A DNA stretch of 64,000 bases from Mytilus californianus (taxonomy: Eukaryota; Mollusca; Bivalvia; Mytilida; Mytilidae): positions 434,001-498,000 of the forward strand of contig NW_026262742.1 of assembly GCF_021869535.1 (NCBI RefSeq), given 5' to 3'. Below the pieces are notes generated by a model. The model was not told the DNA's origin and searched no databases. It saw only the letters and a list, made by a program, of their open reading frames with translations. Below, piece after piece: positions 34,342 to 44,165 of this stretch (positions are counted from its first letter, which is position 1; the number at the start of each line of letters is the position of its first letter). The position numbers were made by a program, and so were the translations under genes.

Positions 34342-35477
34342 ATGTAACATCGAAATTACACCCTTCCGATTGAAGAAATTAACATTACCGTACCAAATAC
34401 ACTATATCGTAAAATAACTTCGTCGTGTCTTGTTCTTGGGTTATACATTTAAAGATTATCAAATGGAATCTTTACTTTGTGAATGTACAATGTGAGATCA
34501 AAATATGGACCCTCGTAGGGCCTCTAACATTCAGCATAACCGGTTTTGCTAAATCAATCACAATCAAGCAATAACAAATGCGGAACCGTTTCAATTATGT
34601 TATTTATTGTTATAAATTGAATTTATGAAAAGGCATTGTTTTGAGTTCAGAGTTGTCGGGTCTATAGAGAAATAGCTTGTAACCTATATTAAAAAAATAA
34701 CTTTGTCGTTTTTAAATTTAACTTTAAATAACTGGCAAGGTACAGTGTGAGATCGAAATATTCATCCTCGTGGCGCCTCTTAATTTCAGCATAACCGGTT
34801 TTGCTGAATACATCTGTTAAAGAAAATAAAACACTTTATATATTAGGACAAAATTGGTCATATTGTAGCGATTGTGGTTGGGCGTGCAATGCAATTATTA
34901 CCTGAATATCTATAGTTCTAGAATAACTAAGCTAATATAACACAACTTTGCAGTCTGTGTCGAAGGCGAAGTGTCTTGTTTGAAGCTTGGAATAGAAGTG
35001 AGACTCTGCCTGGTTCCTTGTTTTTGGTCTGTTTTTTCTATCCGTTTTCCCATCATATATAGAGTAAGGATAGACTTGTATAGTTACCGGTTTCAGATAT
35101 CATATTTCTCCTATATTGGAGAACCGCTGAAGCGGTGTACCAACCATCGAACGGCACCACACTCCTCCCCGTTTTCTAGAGAAAAAAACTCCAATGATCT
35201 TGGTTTGTTCGCCATGAGCAAATTTGTTGACAATTAAAAGTAATAACATATATACTAATATCTTAAACCAATTACAAACCAGTTAATCCGGTTAGATGTA
35301 AAAGACTGAAACCAAGAGTGCACATCAATGTGACACTATTTAATCAAATATATATTATTTAGAAACATTACAAATTGTGTTTAAAACTGCCAATCACTGT
35401 GAAATTATGAAAAGAAAGTATAAAAATTACTGCCCATAATTACTTCAAACCCAATCCCCTTAACAACCTTAAATCAT
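34342..35477. other. Repeat units and unassigned sequence left of the Gypsy/TatD element
   Basis: Two units of the TAACTTTGTCGTT repeat lie at about 34395 and 34690. Each is followed by GTGAGATC(A/G)AAATAT and ending in GCATAACCGGTTTTGCT (34490-34553 and 34747-34810). From 34900 on I recognise no family. The 3' LTR of the neighbouring minus-strand Gypsy element would be expected here but was not delimited. Confidence 0.45.
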
Positions 35478-37226
35478 TTAAGCATTTGTTGTAGTAGTGG
35501 CCAAAACTTCTTCAATAGGTATCAGTAATAATCTTGAAAATTCATGAGCTACAAAGATAACAGTGTATGGGTTGGCAAGTTGTTCCTTGTAGCGGATATA
35601 TGGAGCATCAGATTCTAGAAATTTTTGTTGCAGATATACTGTTTGATGGAGGGATATTTGTCAGTAAAGATGAATGGTGTAACGCCAAATTCAATATTCG
35701 AAAAATGTGAAGATGCAGATTCAAACATTTGTTCTGTTCCTGTTAAACAATGGCTATGAATTGTGTGATTTTTAGGTAGGTTATTGACCATGGAGGTTTA
35801 AGTTGAGAGATTGAGGTTGTTATCTCCTCTGCTGTGGATAACATAATTATGTCTATCGGTAGTATCCAAGCCACATTCTCCTACTGATACAGTTTTTGAA
35901 GATGCCAAAATGAAAGTTAAAATTAAAGAACATGTCTAAAAATGTGGTAGAATTTGAGTTCACATTTTCTGGGTGGATTCCAAAAGAGAGTCTGATCCTT
36001 ATTGATATCTGATCTTTCTGATGATGTTCGAAATCTTGCAGTAGTTAGCAATCGAAAGCGACAGTGTGGTCTTGTAGAGGTCAGATGTACCCATATCATC
36101 AAACTAATGGATACCAGTTAATCCAGTTTTTACCACGAGTTGGTCGAGATGAAAATGGGCATCGACAAACATCAATGGTCCTGTTAATTTGGTTGAGAGG
36201 CATCCTATTGGTAACCCAAAGCGATATTTTTGTTCTTCGAAAGTTTGTATCAAATCCTGTTGTTCTACAGTTAATTTACTGATGCTTATTTTTAGAATTT
36301 TCCAATGTAGTAATGAATGTATGCATGTTTGGCCAAAGTTGTCAAACATGTCGAAAATTGCCTCTGTTCTTAATTTGAAATTTTCAGATGTTCCGTACAT
36401 TTTATAGCCAGGAATATTCAAACAGTTAACGCAATTTATTAATCCATCTGGATATGACACTTCCGATATTCTGGCTAACTCCTTAAGCAGACCATTAATA
36501 AGCTGCACCCACATCTGGTATCTGTCTGGGTCAAACTTTGTGTCACTTTCAACCTCTGGATGAACGTTGTTTATGTGATGTATCAGCATTGTAACTTGGG
36601 CAAACTGTTGCTTACAATGGAAACAAGCGGATTCAGGAGCCACATACCATGGCAGATGGAATTTTGCTGTATGCCTAAACGGATGCCTCATAAGAAGCTG
36701 GCAAATAAAACAAAGTTTACATTTTGGAGGACACGGTACCGGTACCTCGGGTGTTGTGAGAGGTATACAGAGATCTTCATCAGCCTCCTTCACTATCTGA
36801 TGGTATTGCTTCTCATCTGTTGGCTTACTTCTTGCCACGATTGGTATCCCCATATCTTCGTCCGCCGCTTTCAGTACTTCCTGATACTTCCTCTGATCCA
36901 ATCTCTAATTCCTGCTTCTTTGTTATTACCATAGGAACACAAAGGTCCTCATCAGCCTCTCTCATTACTTGATGGTATCTTTCGTCTTCTTTCTCATGCC
37001 TCCTTCTTTCTTTCTCCCTAATCATTATCCTTACATCTTCCTGTTCTGTCTCCTGATGAGTATCTTCCTGCTCTATCCATACATCTTCCTGCTCTGTCTC
37101 CAGATGAACATCTTCTTTTCCCTCATCCACATCCTCATCATAGTCAAGGTCTTCATAATTCTGCCTATATACCTCTTCCATCTCTTTTTCATTACTCCAA
37201 CTTTTTGCCATGCTGGAAGAACACAA
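35478..37226 (-). pseudogene. Acidic-repeat, C2H2-like, TatD metallohydrolase ORF downstream of Gypsy pol
   Basis: Read leftward. The N-terminal part (from 37226) is Glu/Asp-rich. Three ~30-residue repeats follow, containing YHQVMREADEDLCVP, YQEVLKAADEDMGIP and YHQIVKEADEDLCIP. Then comes a Cys/His region (CKLCFICQLL; CFHCKQQF; HHINNVHPE). From about 36150 a TatD-type hydrolase domain begins with MFVDAHFHLDQL (first metal ligands). It continues in shifting frames with SFGIHPEN (~35990), VGECGLDTTD (~35880), HSHCLTGTEQM (~35750) and LESDAPYIRY (~35610), and ends TAA at 35478-35480. These are the TatD motifs in order. Frameshifts occur near 36900 and repeatedly below 36110. It sits about 0.55 kb downstream of a Gypsy pol end, with a SINE between. 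I do not know the described function of such a fusion. Confidence 0.75.
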
Positions 37227-37265
37227 TTATCCTCATGCTATTTTTAAAAACTTATATATACAATA

Positions 37266-37697
37266 CCCCCCCCCCCCAAGGGTGACTGGGGAATAGAAGT
37301 ATGGTCACCATTGGTCTTCCTCCGACCGGTAGTAAAACCCTTGCTAAAGTGGGGCGTCCGTTTTGCTGTGCGGGATGTACAAATTTGCAGCCACGTCCGG
37401 TCAGAATGGGGACGTTAAATCCGATGCCTCGTGTAAAGAGAGTGCCACGCTCTTTGCACGTTAAGAACCCTTGCAACAACTCTTTGAGGGGTCCGTAGGT
37501 GATCTGTTGCAAGGCTAAATTTCTGTCCCTATCCAATATACCCTCATTTCCCGTGGCAGTCTAAATTTCACCGACCTTAATCCCGGAAGCCCCTATTACA
37601 GAACCTACCTATTGTATTTATTGTTAACTTGTTCTCGTCCTGAATATGCATGAAATATTTGCCACTGGACGTTAAGCAACCAACAATCAATCAATCA
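37266..37697 (+). mobile_element. SINE-like element between Gypsy pol and TatD ORF
   Basis: A full copy with a 12-base C-run at its 5' end and a (TCAA)n tail. A 12 bp duplication, ATATATACAATA, lies at 37254-37265 and 37698-37709. Confidence 0.95.
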
Positions 37698-37779
37698 ATA
37701 TATACAATATTTTACAATGTGTTTTTTATTTTTTTATCATTATTTTGTTTTGTTTAAAAGCCAGTTAATCCGGCAATGA

Positions 37780-38770
37780 TTAAAACATATCGGACAAATC
37801 ATAGTCGTCCAGGTATTTTGGACGATTTCTGATTCTACCACCATAGTTTTCAATTGCGTACAAAAATGTATCATCTAAATTATCAGTACTATCATTACTG
37901 AAAATCAAATTTACACCATCTAGATTAGTTACAATATGTCTATCATCTGAGTCGACATCAGATGAATATCTGATTTCCTATCCTGTACCATGCTGGTCTA
38001 CACCAATTTCCTGAATTTCTTCAGTATTATCAAGAAAAGATTCCAAATCTTGGAGTTGTTGAAAAGACTCTAAGCCAGTTGATCCGGCATGGTCTTTGTT
38101 TATACCATCCTCTGTCTCTTGAACAAAAAGATCTGGTTCCCTGTCATTATCTTCTTCAAATTACTGTGACAAATCATGAATATTTTCTTCTTCAGTCTGG
38201 CCAATTCCCAGGCTATAATCTACCTCACCTTGAAGAAGAAGGTGTCTCATATACTTCAACTACTGTGGAATGTTCCTATCTGAGTAAGGTTTTAACTGTT
38301 GTTACTCTCTGCTGTTCCAAAGAGTAGATCTACTGGTTGCATTACCTCCCTTCCCAACATCATCATATTAGGGATGAAGCCAGTTTGTCTATTTTTTGTA
38401 GATCTTATTGCGCCAGCCAATTGTTGAAGGTTAACATCCCAGTCTTTCTGCTGACCCTCTAAATAACATCTTACTGCCTGTAAAATCACTATTATATCGT
38501 TCAACCTATCCATTGGACCGTGGTCTATAAGGAGTTGTTCGAGTTTTTGCTATTTCTAGTAAGCGACATAATTCATGGAATAGGTTGCTATCAAAGTTTC
38601 TGCCTTGGTCAGTGTGTACTCGCAAAGCACAACAAAATTTAGAAAAGAAATCATTCACTGCTGCCTTTGCTATTGTTTCTGCATTTTAGTTAGACAATGC
38701 GACAAATTTAATCCACTTTGTAAACTGGTCTATGATGGCTAGCACATATTATTTTGTTGATGAACATCAA
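37780..38770 (-). pseudogene. Ty3/Gypsy pol remnant: integrase core to pol C-terminus
   Basis: From about 38760 leftward: VLAIIDQFTKWIKFVALS (first catalytic Asp), VHTDQGRNFDSNLF (second Asp), TTPYRPRSNG then VERYN (Glu), and 38513-38292 with DWDVNLQQLAGAIRSTKNRQTGF and PNMMMLGREV, the typical end of the integrase core. Stops replace residues after VALSN and after RSNG, and another TAA follows ESNNS near 38290. A long acidic tail then runs to a stop at 37780-37782, ending RNRPKYLDDYDLSDMF, which fits a Gypsy pol C-terminus. Protease, reverse transcriptase and RNase H are absent; the right side ends at about 38770, close to another gene's exon. Confidence 0.8.
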
Positions 38771-38834
38771 TGAAAAATTGATGTGGGATTTGATCCGGTT
38801 TATTGGTTATAAATTTAAAGAGGTTAACACTTAC

Positions 38835-39093
38835 CACATGTTGTATTTGCACAGTTCCAACTGCATGATCTGTCAAAAATATTTGTAATTACAGGGGCGT
38901 CCTCCGAAAAAAATTCAATTTCACAATTGCATGATTCCGATTGTAGTTCAACTAGTCTAACATTTTCAATAATAACAATCCCAGTATCATCATCGCAATA
39001 GCATCTAGCTATTGCAGTGTCATATTGGCACTGGCCATGAATTGTAATACATGTTATCATAAGAATCAACACTATGCTATTGACTTTTTCCAT
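38835..39093 (-). CDS. First exon of a predicted secreted cysteine-rich protein
   Basis: Starting at the Met at 39093, the translation opens with MEKVNSIVLILMITCITIHG, a clear signal peptide, then QCQYDTAIARCYCDDDTG and further CNC and CSWNC motifs: eight cysteines in about 67 mature residues up to the exon end. The exon ends at ACATGTG followed by a perfect donor GTAAGT (38834-38829); reading on would add only a few residues before a stop. A TATA-like box lies 45-50 bases upstream of this Met, so the in-frame Met at 39162, upstream of the box, is unlikely to be the start. The following exon was not found; the sequence to its left is Gypsy relic. The cysteine pattern matches no antimicrobial or receptor family I can name. 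Confidence 0.55.
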
Positions 39094-39137
39094 TTTGTTT
39101 TTTGTTTTCATTCGGACAAGAAGCGTAATCAGGAGGT

Positions 39138-39143
39138 ATATAA
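39138..39143 (-). promoter_or_regulatory. TATA-like box for the cysteine-rich exon
   Basis: TATATA on the minus strand, followed about 45 bases later by the ATG at 39093. With the usual ~30 base spacing, transcription would start near 39110, giving a very short 5' UTR. This is prediction from spacing only. Confidence 0.35.
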
Positions 39144-39758
39144 TGGACGACGAGATAGACATAAACCATATTTAAAAATACAAATTCATCTTCCATTACA
39201 TGTTACATTGAGAAGATTAGTTTAGTTTAAAGAAATTAGAATTTATAAAATATAGTTTTTTAGTTGTTTCATAATAATAAAATATTTATCGATTAAGGCG
39301 TAACCTTATGGTTCTCTATGTGCGTCTGATAGATAAAACCAGTTCAGGATTTACACTAATGAATTCCGGACAATACCTTTGATTGAAGGCTAGGGGGTAA
39401 TGGGTATCTGATGGGTATTGTGTATACTTTTTCCTATTTGTTGACCGTGTGTACATTAATATTGAACATTTTTCCTATGTCATAGCATTTATTTGTAGGA
39501 CATGTTTGTCTATATCAGCGTGGTGATGATAAACATAACATGTCAAAAATGAAACACATGTATGTTACCTATTCATATTTGAAGCCATCTTGAGTTTAAA
39601 AATGTGCATTAAAAGAGAAACTATATATTTATGTTAAAAAAACATTAATTTGATTTCATTTTTTTTAAATGTGAGTATTATGTATAAGTTTTCCCCATCT
39701 GTCATACAGGTGACAGTAACATAGTACATTTTTTCCTTGATCATAATATTAATTTGAT

Positions 39759-39852
39759 ATGGCATCTGTATCTGTAACAATATCATTTATATTTACAATA
39801 GCTTTGCTTCATTTAATTATGAAGGGACACATAGAATATGATATAATAGAGA
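39759..39852 (+). CDS. Possible membrane-segment exon cut by a SINE
   Basis: The open frame MASVSVTISFIFTIALLHLI followed by a charged stretch (KGHIEYDIIE) looks like one transmembrane helix with a cytoplasmic flank. A truncated SINE-like element follows at once and the frame then runs only into repeat. It lies about 0.7 kb upstream of the gene B exons, on the same strand, and at a similar relative place to the membrane segment of gene A. There is no clear splice acceptor ahead of it, so the link is tentative. Confidence 0.25.
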
Positions 39853-40049
39853 CCCCCAAGGGAGACTGGGGAATAGAAGTATGGTCACCATTGGTCTTCC
39901 TCCAACCGGCAGTAAAACCCTTGCTAAAGTGGGGCGTCCGTTTGGCTGTGCGGGATGTACAAATTTGCAGCCACGTCCGGTCAGAATGGGGACGTTAAAT
40001 CCGATGCACACTCTTTGCACGTTAAAAACCCTTGCAACAACTCTTTGAG
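39853..40049 (+). mobile_element. SINE-like element, truncated and internally deleted
   Basis: It starts with CCCCC, lacks about 20 bases around the usual CTCGTGTAAAGAG block, and ends at CTCTTTGAG, so the 3' half and tail are missing. No target-site duplication is visible. Confidence 0.8.
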
Positions 40050-40566
40050 CATACAACAAAGTACAATTATGATTTAATACAGTCTTATACGGAGCAAATT
40101 ACAAATAAATAAAAACAAAATAAAATGAATATAAATAGGGTGTGTAAACTTATAAGAAATCAGTTATTGAGAATTCTTGGTTAACTACTTAAGTCACAGA
40201 AGAGTATCTAAAATGTAAGTAAAGTATTGATTGTAAGAGATATTTGAATGAAATAAATGGTACCATATAGGTACATGTAGATAATGATACATACGTTATT
40301 ATATTCAGATTGAATACATGTATTTCATTTTACTGAGGTAGGTTGTCATATCAGAAAGTTAGAAATTATTTTATTATCAAGAAATCTTAATAAGAATGTG
40401 TACAGTAATACTGGCTTGAGTTATCTTTCTTCAAACATCAAATTAACATTTTTTCATATTTTAGGTCATAACTTTTATTTGACAGTTTGCTTTTATTTAT
40501 ATTTGAAATTTTACATGCAGATTTTTTAAGATATAATATTATTTTCTGAATTATGTTAATCTTTAG

Positions 40567-41268
40567 GTCTGCTGAAAGAAAACCAGTGATAACAAATTGT
40601 GCCATAAACAGAGAAACTGGAGAAACTAATTCTAATGGACTATACCAAACAAATACTGTTAACAACCGGTAAGTACCTAATTTTCATATAATTAGTAGCA
40701 TTTAACAAGTTCATAAGTGTTTCTGTTTTTACTAATTGTTTACTTTTATAAATTGTGACTTGGATGAAGAGTTGTCTCATTGGCACTCATACCACATCTT
40801 CCTATATCTATGTATATTACATAGTAACTTAAAACTATAGTATATGACATATTTAAACAACCACTTTCCTTAATGATTTTGAAAATGTATTGTATGAAAA
40901 TTTTAAGCATACACATTTACTCTGTTTCTTTTCGATCACCTTATGCCCCCTCAAAATGTCATGTTTCCACTGTACATATTAGACTCCTCACAGATTGAAC
41001 AAGAACAATAAAACATTTTGCAGATGCTGATTTTCAATTATTTATTCTTTATATATTTGATATCTAGTGTATGTATTTTAACCATTAATTCAAATGTGAT
41101 TGTTATGGTTTTTTAATGTTAATTTAATTTTTTTCCAGCAATGTAAACCATGAAGAGATTATACATCTCCAACATATTCAAAGGATTTTGAATACAAAAA
41201 TAGAGGACATGTTTGTCCAAATGGAATATCATGTGACAATTGCGAATCTTAAAAAGAAAAAAAGTTGA
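40567..41268 (+). CDS. Gene B: last two exons of a host gene, paralogue of gene A
   Basis: Exon n-1 is 40567-40668, between the acceptor ATCTTTAG and the perfect donor GTAAGTAC. It reads SAERKPVITNCAINRETGE and then SNGLYQTNTVNN, and leaves two bases for the next codon. The last exon, 41139-41268, follows TTTTTTTCCAG, completes that codon in phase, reads NVNHEEIIHLQHIQRILNTK and then IEDMFVQMEYH, and ends KKKKS-TGA. The terminal exon aligns with that of gene A (HIxxIxxxKIEDM core, same intron phase). By analogy with gene A the tail would be cytoplasmic and probably helical. Upstream exons are not established. No disabling lesion is visible, so this copy may be functional. Confidence 0.6.
40752..40800 (-). 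repeat. Fragment of the GAGACAACTCTCCATCCAAG repeat
   Basis: The reverse complement of this stretch carries the TGAGTGCCAATGAGACAACT block of the repeat at 5585. It lies inside the last intron of gene B. Confidence 0.7.
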
Positions 41269-41368
41269 GAGAGAAATTCAACATAAAAAGATGGTGAGGC
41301 AAAGACTACACTACCTTAAAGTGCAAGAAAAACTGAATGAATAACATTGTCAACCTGCTTATATTTGT

Positions 41369-41374
41369 AATAAA
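41369..41374 (+). terminator. Poly(A) signal AATAAA of gene B
   Basis: AATAAA lies 101 bases after the TGA, followed by a T-rich, TGTTTG-containing stretch at about 41400-41420, as expected for a cleavage/polyadenylation region. Confidence 0.55.
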
Positions 41375-41579
41375 CAACAAATAATGAAAATATTTTTATT
41401 GTTTATGTTTGTTTGTTTTTTTTTTGATAAATTGAGAATACAATTTTTACGTATTAAGTGTTATATCAGTGGGGGTATGTTATAATTTTTCTTTCAAAGC
41501 CCATCATATAATGTATAGAATCTTTGTATGATAAACATTTATGATGTTGATTAATATTTATAAATTTTCATTTCATGGT

Positions 41580-42180
41580 GTGTGGTTTCTTAAAGGTATT
41601 TAATAAATATATATGACCCCTCCCCATCTTATGTCGTTTTGGGGTTATAAAAATATAATAATATAATTTGGGGGTCATATTCATATAAGTTAGTTATGAC
41701 TCCCATCTTATGACATAAGGTGTTACATTATATGAGATTCCAATTCATAGATTTTATTTATGACCCCACTTAAATAATTTTGGTGTTACACATATGGAGG
41801 GTATATACATATCGTTCTTTTGTGGGGGTGGGGGGGGGGGGGGGGGGGGGTGTGGGCTATACAAGTACAATATCTTGTGTATTAAAATTATGAGGTGTTA
41901 TAATCAGTACCCGAACAGTAGGGTTTGTGAACCCTACATTATTTGGATGATATATATTACCTGTATCAGTGGGGTTAGTGAACCCCCTATATTGTAGAGG
42001 TTACATTCAGTACATGTATCTATTGGGTTGTTAAACCCCCATAGGCATGGGAGGATATATATTACATGTACCAGTGGGGTTAGTGAACCCCTTATATTTT
42101 AGAGGTTCAATTCATTACATGTACTTATGGGGTTGTTAAACCCCTATAGGCATGGGAGGTTGGGAACCCCCTATAGTAGT
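41580..42180. repeat. G-run and palindromic ~105 bp tandem repeat
   Basis: A run of about 20 G (41830-41850) precedes two ~105 bp units (about 41955-42058 and 42059-42160). Each unit carries two perfect small palindromic stems: GGGGTT-AGTG-AACCCC type and GGGTT-GTTA-AACCC type. A fifth stem, AGGGTTTGTGAACCCT, lies at 41920-41935. The units end with CATAGGCATGGGAGG or a near copy. Non-coding. Confidence 0.75.
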
Positions 42181-42334
42181 GGTTCTGTAATAGAGGCGTC
42201 CGGGATTAAGGTCGGGAGAAATTTAGACTGCCACGGGAAATGAGGGTATATTGGATAGGGACAGAAATTTAGCCTTGCAACAGGTCACCTACGGACCCCT
42301 CAAAGAGTTGCTGCAAGGGTTCGTAACGTGCAAA
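42181..42334 (-). mobile_element. SINE-like element, partial, interrupted by a second copy
   Basis: The middle of the family in reverse orientation, from GGTTCTGTAATAG to GTGCAAAG. It stops where the tail of the next minus-strand copy begins. Its own GGGGG end is not present. Confidence 0.85.
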
Positions 42335-42760
42335 GATTGATTGATTGTTGGTTGCTTAACGTCCAGTGGCAAATATTTCATGCATATTCAGGACGAGAAC
42401 AAATTAACAATTAACACAATAGGTAGGTTCTGTAATAGGGGCGTCCGGGATTAAGGTCGGAGAAATTTAGACTGCCACGGGAAATGAGGGTATATTGGAT
42501 AGGGACAGAAATTTAGCCTTGCAACAGGTCACCTACGGACCCCTCTAAAAGAGTTGTTGCAAGGGTTCTTAACGTGCAAAGAGCGTGGCACTCTCTTTAC
42601 ACGAGGCATCGGATTTAACGTCCCCATTCTGTCCGGACGTGGCTGCAAATTTGTACATCCCGCACAGCCAAACGGACGCCCCACTTTAGCAAGGGTTTAA
42701 CTGCCGGTCGGAGGAAGACCAATGGTGACCATACTTCTATTCCCCAGTCACCTTTGGGGG
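42335..42760 (-). mobile_element. SINE-like element, full, next to or in an older copy
   Basis: A full-length minus-strand copy from TTGATTGATTG to GGGGG. It abuts the partial copy at 42181-42334 in the same orientation. No duplication is recognisable at its ends, so this is either an insertion with lost flanks or a recombination product. Confidence 0.85.
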
Positions 42761-42789
42761 TATTTTTTTTCTTTTTTTTTCTTTCTAGA

Positions 42790-43185
42790 TAATTGTTATA
42801 GACATGACCTTAAATGAGTTACCTTTTCTAGAGTGCTGATAAGGATGTGATCTTACATTGGTCACCTTTATAGTTAATTTTATTAGTTGTAGCCTTAAAT
42901 CGTCCACTTTCAGTATTGATATTTTTGCATTAAATTCCAATGTTTTTTTTCGAGATAACTGAATCAGATGTGACCGTTAAGCGGTCACCTTAATTGTATT
43001 TGATGTGACCTGAAGTCTTATCATTTTTCTAGATAATTGTATTAGAAATTACCTTAAATGAGTCACTTTTTTATATAACTATATAAGATGTAGCCTTAAA
43101 TTAGACAATTTATTAATTGATAATTTTGCATTAATTTCGAACGTTTCTATCAAGATAATTTCATTACATGTAACCTTAACTCTCT
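42790..43185. repeat. Degenerate AT-rich minisatellite (TAGATAATTGTATTAGA type)
   Basis: Words such as TCTAGATAATTGTATTAGA, GACCTTAAATGAGT and AGCCTTAAAT recur every ~60-110 bases with many substitutions. The same words in inverted orientation make up 47440-48475. Confidence 0.65.
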
Positions 43186-43389
43186 AAGGATTTGAAGCGC
43201 CACAATGAAAGGGAGGAAGGAAAATCACTGAAGCATAAATGTGATAAGTGCGGAAGTTCATTTGAAGACTCTACCAGCCTTAAGGATCACATGAATTCGC
43301 ATAGTGGAGATAACCCATACAGATGTTCCGTGTGCAACAAGACCTTTGGTTACCGGTTGAGCCTGAGTCGATATATGAAAAACCATTAA
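43186..43389 (+). CDS. C2H2 zinc-finger exon or retrocopy fragment
   Basis: After an acceptor-like CTCTCTAAG the frame reads DLKRHNERE (the tail of a preceding finger), then HKCDKCGSSFEDSTSLKDHM ending HMNSH, a canonical finger, then the linker SGDNPY and a second finger, YRCSVCNKTFGYRLSLSRY, ending MKNH. In the second finger the first zinc-binding His is replaced by Tyr. The preceding finger also lacks its last His. The ORF ends TAA at 43387-43389. It would be the C-terminal exon of a DNA-binding protein; the lost ligands suggest decay, or a degenerate terminal finger. No other exon is recognised. Confidence 0.5.
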   Translation, partial: KDLKRHNEREEGKSLKHKCDKCGSSFEDSTSLKDHMNSHSGDNPYRCSVCNKTFGYRLSLSRYMKNH

Positions 43390-44165
43390 AATAAATAATT
43401 AAAACATTTAAATTTTGACTGCATTGTGTTCACATGTCTTTTTTATGACAAGAAAACTGAGTAATTTTATATTTAAATACATATACATAAATAGCTAACG
43501 TAAAGTTAAATGTCAAAAGAGGTATTCATCGATAAAGTAAGCCATTATATAAACATACTATATGTATATTTAAGGAAAACTTGAATGGTTAATTTGTCGA
43601 AGGTTAAATCATTTTGTTTGCTTCATTCAGCTTTACTCTATTCCAATTTTTTTGGTCATAAGCATTTTCCCTCTGGGCCCCCAGTGTTCCTTTTAATATA
43701 TCATTTCTGTCCCTATCAATTTGTATTTCCTTCCTGTTTCCCTTCACTCTGGTTCTTGCCTTTTCATCGATAAAAATGGTTCCTGAAATGTAAAAAATAT
43801 TAAATTTACGTATTTCAGAATTCCTAAATTGATTTTTGTTGTCACTATCTGTTATGATTAAGCTAATATATGTTACATATTTGTTTTTTCCCTTTTATGT
43901 TGTCCCTTATTCACTCGCAGGGTTTATTCATTTCCATGTGTTCTTGGTCTTAGTATCTTCTCCAGAATTTATCTAAACGTGTACTGTTTCACAACCCATA
44001 ACGCCACCCAATGCATCTATTGCGTCCTTCATATCACCTGCTGTTTTGACACCATTCGCTTTCTCGAATGCACTCCAGGGTTTCGACCATTTCTGGTTCA
44101 TACTGTTGCAACTATCTGAATCTTCATATATCTTTCGCTGAACTTTATTTTTTTTCTGAACAAGT
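43390..44165. other. Intergenic, nothing recognised
   Basis: No supported gene. Composition becomes C/T-richer at about 43640-43760 without a recognisable motif. Confidence 0.5.

Noticed and set aside
34971-35237. 88-codon plus-strand ORF
   Set aside because: No domain, no splice context, and located where LTR or spacer sequence of the Gypsy relic is expected.
36560-36934. 124-codon plus-strand ORF opposite the C2H2/TatD relic
   Set aside because: It is the antisense shadow of the real minus-strand coding sequence, with no recognisable domain.
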